Below, one piece after another: positions 1-5,105 of a stretch of 13,483 bases of DNA (position 1 is its first letter; the number at the start of each line of letters is the position of its first letter). This DNA is from Betaproteobacteria bacterium. Its GTDB lineage: Bacteria > Pseudomonadota > Gammaproteobacteria > Burkholderiales > Casimicrobiaceae. The position numbers were made by a program, and so were the translations under genes. The notes beneath the pieces are model-generated. The model worked only from the letters and a program-made list of their open reading frames with translations, did no database searches and was not told the DNA's origin. The stretch is from contig VBCS01000165.1 in assembly GCA_005888955.1 (NCBI GenBank), forward strand, positions 1 through 13,483. Direction: 5' to 3'.

Positions 1-257
1 GACGCCCGGCTGATCTCCTCCATCGCGACAATATGCGCGAGATAACCCATATCGGTGCCGCCGTAGTCTTCCTCGACAGTCATCCCGAGCAGGCCGAGAT
101 CGCCCATCTTGCGCCAGAGATCCATCGGGAACTGGTTGCTCCGGTCGATCTCCGCGGCGCGCGGTGCGATCTCCGCGGCGGCAAAATCCTGCACGCTCTC
201 GCGCAGCATGCCAATCGTTTCGCCGAGATGAAAATCCAATGCGGGGAAGTTCAGCAT
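1..257 (-). CDS. liuA: Isovaleryl-CoA dehydrogenase, N-terminal part (cut by window edge)
   Basis: The minus strand from ATG at 257 encodes 85 residues beginning MLNFPALDFHLGETIGMLRE and reaching MEEISRAS at the window edge. This is the N-terminal helical domain of an acyl-CoA dehydrogenase. The segments NQFPMDLWRKMGDLGLLGMT, EEDYGGTDMGYLAH and MEEISRAS match what I remember of isovaleryl-CoA dehydrogenases (LiuA/Ivd), so I prefer that subfamily to a generic acyl-CoA dehydrogenase. The enzyme is a cytoplasmic FAD flavoprotein that oxidises isovaleryl-CoA to 3-methylcrotonyl-CoA in leucine catabolism. The start lies 24 bp after the stop of the thioesterase gene, so the two are probably cotranscribed behind the palindromic operator at 801-820. 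The C-terminal domains and the catalytic glutamate lie outside the window. Confidence 0.88.
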   Translation of the reverse strand, partial: MLNFPALDFHLGETIGMLRESVQDFAAAEIAPRAAEIDRSNQFPMDLWRKMGDLGLLGMTVEEDYGGTDMGYLAHIVAMEEISRA

Positions 258-281
258 CTCGATAATCGATTCGATCCTCGA

Positions 282-761
282 TCAGGCGTCGGCTTTGCCC
301 GCCAGCACGATCAGCGTCTGCTGCATGATCGCGCAAAGCGTGCGCTTGCCGTCCGCTTCCGCGTAAACCTCGCCGCGGGTGATGGCGAGCGTCCGCCCGG
401 GCTTGACGACCTGCGCTTCCGCGACGAGGCGCTCACCCGCCGCCGGCGCGAGGAGATTGAGCTTGTATTCGACGGTCAGGACACTCGCGTCGGCCGGAAA
501 AAGTGTAAAGCCGGCATAACCGCCCGCCGAGTCGACGATGGCGCCGACGATTCCCGCGTGCACGTAGCCGTGCTGTTGTGTGAGGTCTTCGCGAAAGGGG
601 AGCTCGATGGCGCAATAGCCGGGTCGAAGTACGGACAGCCGCGCGCCGATCAAGTGCATCGCGCCCTGGCGTCCGAAGCTCGCCCGGACCCGTGCCTCGT
701 ACTCCGGATTGAGGGGGGCGAATGCCGTGCCGGCGGCTGCGGTGGCAGGTCGAGGCGACAT
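282..761 (-). CDS. PaaI-family hotdog-fold acyl-CoA thioesterase
   Basis: 159 residues, a normal length for a single-hotdog PaaI thioesterase. The family signature is visible as HGYVHAGIVGAIVDSAGGYA at residues 64-83, with H64, H68, G70 and the acidic D77 that normally sits in the active site. The C-terminal half (LTVEYKLNLLAPAAGERLVAEAQVVK...) is the usual beta-rich part of the fold. Such enzymes hydrolyse acyl-CoA thioesters in the cytoplasm; the substrate cannot be read from sequence. Its place between liuR and isovaleryl-CoA dehydrogenase suggests it relieves CoA sequestration by branched-chain or aromatic acyl-CoAs during leucine breakdown (inference). The ATG at 761 has no good Shine-Dalgarno but lies about 25 nt from the start point implied by the promoter at 793-821. 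No start codon was seen upstream in frame. Confidence 0.87.
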   Translation of the reverse strand: MSPRPATAAAGTAFAPLNPEYEARVRASFGRQGAMHLIGARLSVLRPGYCAIELPFREDLTQQHGYVHAGIVGAIVDSAGGYAGFTLFPADASVLTVEYKLNLLAPAAGERLVAEAQVVKPGRTLAITRGEVYAEADGKRTLCAIMQQTLIVLAGKADA

Positions 762-792
762 CGTGATCGGGAAGGCAAAAAGACGAAATAGG

Positions 793-821
793 ATTCTGAC
801 TGACGTTTACGTAAACGTCAA
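793..821 (-). promoter_or_regulatory. Predicted promoter of the thioesterase/isovaleryl-CoA dehydrogenase operon
   Basis: On the minus strand a -35 box TTGACG (821-816) is followed after 17 bp by CAGAAT (798-793), which matches 4 of 6 consensus -10 bases. The -35 box overlaps the palindromic operator, so nearly the whole spacer is regulator-binding sequence, as expected for a MerR-family promoter. The assignment is by eye only. Confidence 0.45.
801..820. promoter_or_regulatory. Perfect 20-bp palindrome, probable LiuR operator
   Basis: TGACGTTTACGTAAACGTCA is its own reverse complement over all 20 bases. It lies between the end of the MerR-type gene (stop at 838) and the thioesterase start (761), over the predicted promoter spacer. 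LiuR regulators of branched-chain amino acid degradation are known to recognise palindromes with a TTTACGTAAA-like core, and this site contains that core. Assigning it to the neighbouring regulator is inference from position and core similarity. Confidence 0.8.
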
Positions 822-837
822 ACAGGCGCCGCCACGG

Positions 838-1245
838 CTAGCCCGTGCCGCCGTTCGCTCCGAGCCGAAGTCGCTTGCGGCACTGTTTCTCGAGCGAGTC
901 GATTTCGGAGAGCACGATCGCGATGTCTTCCTGCTGCTGATTAAGCATGGCCCGCCGCTGGGCGAGCACCTGCAAGAACTTGAGGAGCTGCGGCCGCTCG
1001 CTCTTGGTCGCTTCATAGAGATCGAGCAACTCGCGAATTTCCGACAACGAAAGGCCCAGCCGCTTGCCGCGCAGAATGAGCTTGATGCGCACGCGTTCGC
1101 GCTCGCCATAGATGCGGCTGCGCCCGCTGCGGCGCGGCGCAAGCAGGCCTTCGTCCTCGTAGAAGCGGATCGCGCGCGTCGTCAGCGCGAATTCGCGGGC
1201 TAGGTCGGAAATCGAGTAGATGACGGATTCGGCGCGGGACGGCAC
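838..1245 (-). CDS. liuR: MerR-family transcriptional regulator, LiuR type
   Basis: 135 residues from GTG at 1245. The N-terminal winged helix-turn-helix reads YSISDLAREFALTTRAIRFY followed by EDEGLLAPRRSGRSRIY, the classic MerR DNA-binding domain. A helix (RLGLSLSEIRELLDLYEATK) and a C-terminal dimerisation coiled coil (residues about 85-125) follow. There is one cysteine (in EKQCRKRL), so no metal-binding pair. The family member LiuR senses branched-chain acyl-CoA intermediates and controls liu genes. Placement directly upstream of a thioesterase and isovaleryl-CoA dehydrogenase, with a palindrome between, supports this. The start is uncertain. GTG 1245 gives the usual family length but has no Shine-Dalgarno. 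TTG at 1281 and GTG at 1299 are in frame, and a good GAGGTGA sits at 1296-1302, so a longer 147-residue form is possible. Confidence 0.83.
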   Translation of the reverse strand: MPSRAESVIYSISDLAREFALTTRAIRFYEDEGLLAPRRSGRSRIYGERERVRIKLILRGKRLGLSLSEIRELLDLYEATKSERPQLLKFLQVLAQRRAMLNQQQEDIAIVLSEIDSLEKQCRKRLRLGANGGTG

Positions 1246-1309
1246 GGCGATGCAGGCGCACGATGGCGGCGGACGGGTCAAGATACCATAAAGGCTCACC
1301 TCGCCAGAC

Positions 1310-1353
1310 TTGACACGGGGAGGGTATTCGATGACGATGCTGCATTGCACAAT
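1310..1353. promoter_or_regulatory. Divergent regulatory region between liuR and the hydrolase gene
   Basis: The liuR/hydrolase intergenic region carries TTGACA at 1310-1315 on the plus strand, but no convincing -10 box follows at 16-18 bp. A possible minus-strand promoter for liuR is TTGTGC-17 bp-GAATAC, which is weak. The copy of the 15-bp motif at 1337-1351 lies in the same stretch. No copy of the TGACGTTTAC palindrome is seen here, so there is no sign of LiuR binding to its own promoter. Confidence 0.3.
1337..1351. repeat. 15-bp motif ATGCTGCATTGCACA, copy 1
   Basis: An exact copy of the motif at 13264-13278. It contains TGCA twice around a central T and sits between the divergent liuR and hydrolase starts. 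TGC/GCA-rich sequences of this look are, as I recall, bound by the PHA regulator PhaR in betaproteobacteria; that link is speculative. Confidence 0.5.
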
Positions 1354-1397
1354 CGCCTCTCCAGCGAACTGAGTTGAGGCATGCATCCGCAAGACTC

Positions 1398-2444
1398 ATG
1401 AACGCCTCCCTCGCGGTCACGGACAACGTCCTGCAATTTCGCTGGGTCGAAGCGCCGCCGGCGGCAGCGTCGCGAGAGGTGATGCCCGGCGTCATCTGGT
1501 TGCGCATGCCTCTGCCTTTCGCGCTTGACCATATCAATCTCTGGTTGCTCGCGGACGGTGACGGCTGGACACAGGTCGATTGCGGCTATGGCGACGCTGC
1601 GACGCGCGGGCTTTGGCAACAGCATTTCGCGGGCACGCTCAAGGGCCGGCCGATTCGCCGTGTCATCGCGACGCATTACCACCCCGATCACGTTGGTAAT
1701 GCGGCATGGCTTGCTGCGCGCTCGGACTGCGCGGTCACGATGCCGCAGGCGGAGTATCTGACTGCGCACGCCGTCAGTGACGAGCGCGCCGGCTATGGCG
1801 TCGCCGCGATCTCCGCCCTATTCCGGGCGCATGGACTCGCGGCCGAGCATGTCGCGGCGCTGGAGGCCCGCGGCAACGCCTACCGTAGAGGCGTCCCCGA
1901 ACTGCCGCTCTACTTCGAGCGTCTTGCGGCCGGCGACGAGATCGCGATCGGGCCGCAACGCTGGCGAGTGATTCCCGGGTACGGTCATTCGCCCGAGCAC
2001 GCCTCGCTTTATTGTGCCGAGTTGGGTGTGCTCATTTCCGGCGACATGCTCCTGCCCAGGATCAGCACCAACGTGAGCGTCTGGCCCGTCGAGCCGGACG
2101 GCGATCCGCTGGGCCGCTTTCTCGCCTCACTCGACCGTATCGCCGAGTTGCCCTCCGGCACGCTCGTCCTGCCGTCGCACGGCCTGCCCTTTGTGGGCGT
2201 TGCCGCCCGCGTCGAACAGCTGCGCGCCCACCACGTTTCCCGCCTTGCCGAGCTCGAAGCCGCGGCGAGCCTCCCTGTCACCGCCGCGGACATCGTGCCG
2301 GTGCTCTTCCGCCGCGAGCTCGACCTGCAGCAGCGCTTTTTCGCGATGGGCGAGGCCATCGCCCACCTGAATCATCTATGGCACCGCGGGCGCGTCAAGC
2401 GTCTGGTCGCCGCGGATCGCGCCGTCCGCTTTGTCGCTGCCTGA
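1398..2444 (+). CDS. Metallo-beta-lactamase-fold hydrolase
   Basis: 348 residues from ATG at 1398; a longer in-frame TTG at 1374 is less likely. The metal-binding motif HYHPDH is at residues 93-98, followed by VGN. Further ligands fit H197 (GYGHSPEHASLY), D216 (SGDMLLP) and H261 (LPSHGLPF), so the dinuclear metal site appears complete. The C-terminal 75 residues are a helical extension (AARVEQLRAHHVSRLAELEA... LNHLWHRGRVKRL) common in the glyoxalase II-like MBL group that hydrolyses thioesters or similar substrates. There is no signal peptide, so it is cytoplasmic. The substrate is unknown. Lying between the liu genes and phaC, an acyl-CoA or hydroxyacyl thioester is a reasonable guess. It is divergent from liuR and may share regulatory DNA with it. 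phaC begins 38 bp downstream on the same strand. Confidence 0.85.
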   Translation: MNASLAVTDNVLQFRWVEAPPAAASREVMPGVIWLRMPLPFALDHINLWLLADGDGWTQVDCGYGDAATRGLWQQHFAGTLKGRPIRRVIATHYHPDHVGNAAWLAARSDCAVTMPQAEYLTAHAVSDERAGYGVAAISALFRAHGLAAEHVAALEARGNAYRRGVPELPLYFERLAAGDEIAIGPQRWRVIPGYGHSPEHASLYCAELGVLISGDMLLPRISTNVSVWPVEPDGDPLGRFLASLDRIAELPSGTLVLPSHGLPFVGVAARVEQLRAHHVSRLAELEAAASLPVTAADIVPVLFRRELDLQQRFFAMGEAIAHLNHLWHRGRVKRLVAADRAVRFVAA

Positions 2445-2460
2445 CCGGGCAGACTACAAT
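2431..2460 (+). promoter_or_regulatory. Predicted phaC promoter
   Basis: TTGTCG (2431-2436) and TACAAT (2455-2460) are separated by 18 bp and resemble a sigma-70 promoter. The -35 box lies in the last codons of the hydrolase gene. A start near 2467 would give a leader of about 16 nt containing the phaC ribosome binding site. This suggests phaC can be expressed independently of the upstream gene. Confidence 0.4.
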
Positions 2461-2471
2461 AGCGTGACCAT

Positions 2472-2478
2472 GGAGGAG
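2472..2478 (+). promoter_or_regulatory. Strong ribosome binding site of phaC
   Basis: GGAGGAG ends 4 bases before the ATG at 2483 and fixes that start. The ATG at 2470 is in another frame and is not the start. Confidence 0.8.
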
Positions 2479-2482
2479 AACG

Positions 2483-4300
2483 ATGGCCGCCACTGAAACC
2501 GTCGCCGAAAGACCGGACTATGATCCGGTCGCGCTGGCCGAGTCGCTGGCCAGCGCCGCCGACAAGAGCGCCAAGGTTCTCGGCGACTTCATTGCCCGGC
2601 AGGCCGCCGCCGGCAAGTCGATGGTGACCGATGAATTCGGCTTGACCCAGGCGTTCCTCGAGCTGGCGGCGAAAATGCTTTCCAATCCCTATCGCCTCGC
2701 CGAGACGCAGATGAATCTCTGGTGGGAATATTCGGCGCTGTGGCAGTCGTCGATGCTCAAGCTGATGGGCCAGTCCACGACGCCCGTGGTCGAGCCGGCG
2801 AAAAGCGACAAGCGCTTCCGGCACGAGGACTGGGAGGAGCATTTCCTGTTCGACTACGTCAAGCAGTCGTACCTCATCGCCGCGCGCTGGCTGCACAACA
2901 CCGTCGCCAACGTCGAAGGGCTCGACGAGCACACGCGCAGGAAGGTCGATTTCTTCACGCGCCAGTACATCGACGCGCTGGCGCCGTCGAATTTCGCGCT
3001 GACCAATCCCGAGGTATTCCGCGAGACGATCGCGTCCGGCGGACAGAACCTCGTCAAGGGCCTCAATAACCTTCTCGACGACATCGAGCGCGGCAACGGC
3101 CAGCTCAAGATCTCGATGACCGACAGCAAGGCCTTCGAGCTCGGCGTCAACATCGCAACGACGCCGGGACATGTCGTGTTCCAGAACGACCTGATGCAGC
3201 TGATTCAGTACGAGCCTGCGACCGCGAAGGTGGCGAAGCGGCCGCTGCTGATCATGCCGCCGTGGATCAACAAGTACTACATCCTCGATCTCCGGGAAAA
3301 GAATTCGCTGATCAAGTGGTGCGTGGCGCAAGGGCTCACGGTGTTCGTGATCTCGTGGGTCAACCCGGACGAGCGCCATGCTGCAAAGGACTTCGTCGAC
3401 TACATGCTCGAGGGCCCGCTGGCGGCGCTCGACGCGATCGAGAAGGTGACCGGCGAGAAGGACGCCAATGTCCTGGGCTACTGCCTCGGCGGCACGCTGC
3501 TCGCCGCCGCGCTCGGCCATCTGGCGGCGAAGAAGGACAAGCGCATCGTCAGCGCCAGCTTCATGACCTCGCTGATCGATTTCACCGGCGCCGGAGAGCT
3601 CGAGGTGTTCATCGACGAAGAGCAGGTCTCTTCGCTCGAACGCAAGATGAGCGAGCGCGGCTATCTCGAGGGTTCGCACATGGCGAACACCTTCAACATG
3701 CTTCGCAGCAACGACCTCATCTGGTCGTTCGTCATCAACAATTACCTCATGGGACGCGACCCGTTCCCGTTCGATCTCCTGCACTGGAACCAGGACTCGA
3801 CGCGGATGCCGGCAAAAATGCACAGTTTTTACCTGCGCAATATGTATATGAGGAACAAGCTGCGCGAGCCGGGCGGCATCTCGCTGGCCGGAACTCCCAT
3901 CGACGTGTCGAAGGTCGCGGTCCCGGCGTATTTCGTATCGGCGATCGAGGACCATATCGCGCCGTGGAAGACGACCTACGCGGGGACACAGCTCCTCGGT
4001 GGAAAATCACGGTTTGTGCTCTCCGGGTCGGGGCACATCGCCGGCATGATCAACCCTCCCGAGGCGAGCAAATACGGCTACTGGACCAACGAGAAACTGC
4101 CCGCGACCGCCGAGGAGTGGTTCAAGGGCGCCAAGCAGCACCCTGGATCCTGGTGGAAAGACTGGATCGACTGGTTGCAGCCGTACCTGGGTCCTCAAGT
4201 TGCGGCGCGCGAAGTGGGCAAAGCGGTCGGCAAGACCCGCGCCCGCGTGATCGAGGCGGCACCGGGTAGTTACGCGCGCCAGCGCGCCGATGTGCGGTGA
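2483..4300 (+). CDS. phaC: Class I poly(R)-hydroxyalkanoic acid synthase
   Basis: 605 residues, close to the usual 560-600 for class I PhaC. The enzyme polymerises (R)-3-hydroxyacyl-CoA, mainly 3-hydroxybutyryl-CoA, into PHA on cytoplasmic granules. The N-terminal PhaC domain covers roughly residues 80-270, with the typical stretch HEDWEEHFLFDYVKQSYLIA. The alpha/beta hydrolase domain holds the modified lipase box GYCLGG with nucleophile C334. The rest of the triad fits D490 (in AIEDHIAPW) and H518 (in SGSGHIAGMINPP). The D-to-H spacing of 28 equals that between D480 and H508 of the Cupriavidus necator enzyme. A single long subunit without phaE or phaR-subunit neighbours means class I. The usual partners phaA, phaB and a phasin are not adjacent: the next gene encodes an exported glycine-zipper protein. 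So precursor supply must be encoded elsewhere. Confidence 0.97.
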   Translation: MAATETVAERPDYDPVALAESLASAADKSAKVLGDFIARQAAAGKSMVTDEFGLTQAFLELAAKMLSNPYRLAETQMNLWWEYSALWQSSMLKLMGQSTTPVVEPAKSDKRFRHEDWEEHFLFDYVKQSYLIAARWLHNTVANVEGLDEHTRRKVDFFTRQYIDALAPSNFALTNPEVFRETIASGGQNLVKGLNNLLDDIERGNGQLKISMTDSKAFELGVNIATTPGHVVFQNDLMQLIQYEPATAKVAKRPLLIMPPWINKYYILDLREKNSLIKWCVAQGLTVFVISWVNPDERHAAKDFVDYMLEGPLAALDAIEKVTGEKDANVLGYCLGGTLLAAALGHLAAKKDKRIVSASFMTSLIDFTGAGELEVFIDEEQVSSLERKMSERGYLEGSHMANTFNMLRSNDLIWSFVINNYLMGRDPFPFDLLHWNQDSTRMPAKMHSFYLRNMYMRNKLREPGGISLAGTPIDVSKVAVPAYFVSAIEDHIAPWKTTYAGTQLLGGKSRFVLSGSGHIAGMINPPEASKYGYWTNEKLPATAEEWFKGAKQHPGSWWKDWIDWLQPYLGPQVAAREVGKAVGKTRARVIEAAPGSYARQRADVR

Positions 4301-4335
4301 CAGATCGGAGCACCTCGATCCGATTTCGGGCAGTT

Positions 4336-4344
4336 TGGTATAGT
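4336..4344 (+). promoter_or_regulatory. Predicted extended -10 promoter of the glycine-zipper gene
   Basis: TGGTATAGT is an extended -10 element (TG, one base, TATAGT at 4339-4344). No recognisable -35 box lies 17 bp upstream, which is tolerated by extended -10 promoters. It gives a leader of about 28 nt before the ATG at 4379. Confidence 0.4.
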
Positions 4345-4368
4345 TGATCGCTGTGAAGGCAACTTCAT

Positions 4369-4373
4369 GGAGG
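4369..4373 (+). promoter_or_regulatory. Ribosome binding site deciding the glycine-zipper start
   Basis: GGAGG lies 5 bases before the ATG at 4379. An in-frame ATG at 4367 overlaps this site and has no ribosome binding site of its own, so 4379 is preferred. Confidence 0.7.
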
Positions 4374-4378
4374 TGACA

Positions 4379-4810
4379 ATGCGATCCATGTTCATCACTG
4401 CCGCCACGCTCGCCTTCTGCGCCGTGGCAAACGGGCAACCGCTGCCAGGCACGCCTGCCACGACGCCCTGCGCGAGCTGCGGCGTCGTCGAGTCAGTGCG
4501 CTACGTCGAGAAGAAGGGCGAGGGTTCTGGCGCGGGTCTCATCGCGGGCGGCGTCGTCGGGGGCGTGCTCGGGCATCAGATCGGTTCGGGACGGGGCAAC
4601 ACCGCCGCGACAATCCTCGGCGCGGGAGCGGGCGCGTACGCCGGCAATCAGATCGAGAAGAACGCCAAGAAGAAGACCTACTGGGTGGTCTCCGTCCGCC
4701 TCGACGATGGCTCGAAGCAATCGATCACGTCGGGCGCGAAGCCCGCGTTCAAGCAGGGCGACCGCGTCAAGGTCGTCGACGGCAAGCGGCTCGCGCTGCT
4801 CGCCAACTGA
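4379..4810 (+). CDS. Exported glycine-zipper 2TM domain protein
   Basis: 143 residues. The N terminus MRSMFITAATLAFCAVANGQ is a Sec signal peptide with likely cleavage around residues 17-19. The cysteine at 14 lacks a small residue before it, so it is probably not a lipobox. The mature protein starts with a proline/threonine-rich linker and a CxxC pair (C31, C34). A glycine-zipper segment follows (about residues 47-90: GAGLIAGGVVGGVLGHQIGS, then ILGAGAGAYAGNQIE) that can form two packed transmembrane helices. The C terminus is a soluble part (YWVVSVRLDDGSKQSI... FKQGDRVKVVDGKRL). Proteins of this type (SlyB/Rickettsia 17-kDa antigen-like) sit in the envelope, often as outer-membrane structural or stress proteins; the exact role here is unknown. 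It has its own promoter and terminator, so it is probably monocistronic and unrelated to PHA synthesis. Confidence 0.82.
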   Translation: MRSMFITAATLAFCAVANGQPLPGTPATTPCASCGVVESVRYVEKKGEGSGAGLIAGGVVGGVLGHQIGSGRGNTAATILGAGAGAYAGNQIEKNAKKKTYWVVSVRLDDGSKQSITSGAKPAFKQGDRVKVVDGKRLALLAN

Positions 4811-4828
4811 AAACGCAGCCACTCGAAG

Positions 4829-4862
4829 CGGCCCGGCTCTCCCGGAGCGCCGGGCCGTTTTA
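4829..4862 (+). terminator. Intrinsic terminator after the glycine-zipper gene
   Basis: A perfect 9-bp GC stem, CGGCCCGGC (4829-4837) with GCCGGGCCG (4849-4857), encloses an 11-base loop and is followed directly by TTTTAT. It lies 18 bp after the stop codon at 4810. Confidence 0.9.
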
Positions 4863-5105
4863 TTCGGCGCCTAGACCGGCCGGCGCAGGAGTAATGCCCG
4901 CGCCGGGGTTAGCGCCCGCGCCGAGCCATCCGAACAAATTCCGCCGCCAAGCGCCCGCCGCTCCGCCCATACGTATTTCTCCGCCCGTCGATCGCGTTGA
5001 ACGCGACACCGTGATGCGCGTTGACTGGATGACGCAGCGTCGCCGGCAATTTGTCTTACAATGCCGCAAAATCAATTTGACATGCGACCGGAGAGGAGAT
5101 TCATC
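4863..5105. other. Intergenic region upstream of the GDSL autotransporter gene
   Basis: No confident gene. It holds the inverted repeat CGCGTTGAACGCG (4993-5005); its first eight bases recur at 5017-5024, 24 bp away. TTGACT (5021-5026) could be a -35 box with GGCAAT (5045-5050) 18 bp on. Alternatively TACAAT (5057-5062) is a -10 without a clear -35. The AGGAG at 5094-5098 is the ribosome binding site for the ATG at 5106. A 36-codon minus-strand reading frame (4860-4970) is discussed under findings. Confidence 0.4.

Noticed and set aside
33..791. A 252-codon plus-strand frame across the dehydrogenase and thioesterase genes
   Set aside because: It is antisense to two recognised genes and crosses their boundary and the thioesterase start; there is no family resemblance.
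2372..3955. A 527-codon open reading frame antisense to the hydrolase end and phaC
   Set aside because: It mirrors the phaC reading frame on the opposite strand, is rich in R, H, E and L repeats typical of antisense frames in GC-rich genes, shows no recognisable domain, and phaC is certain.
4304..4324. ATCGGA/TCCGAT inverted repeat just after phaC as a terminator
   Set aside because: The stem is only 6 bp with a 9-base loop and no T-run follows, so it is too weak to call.
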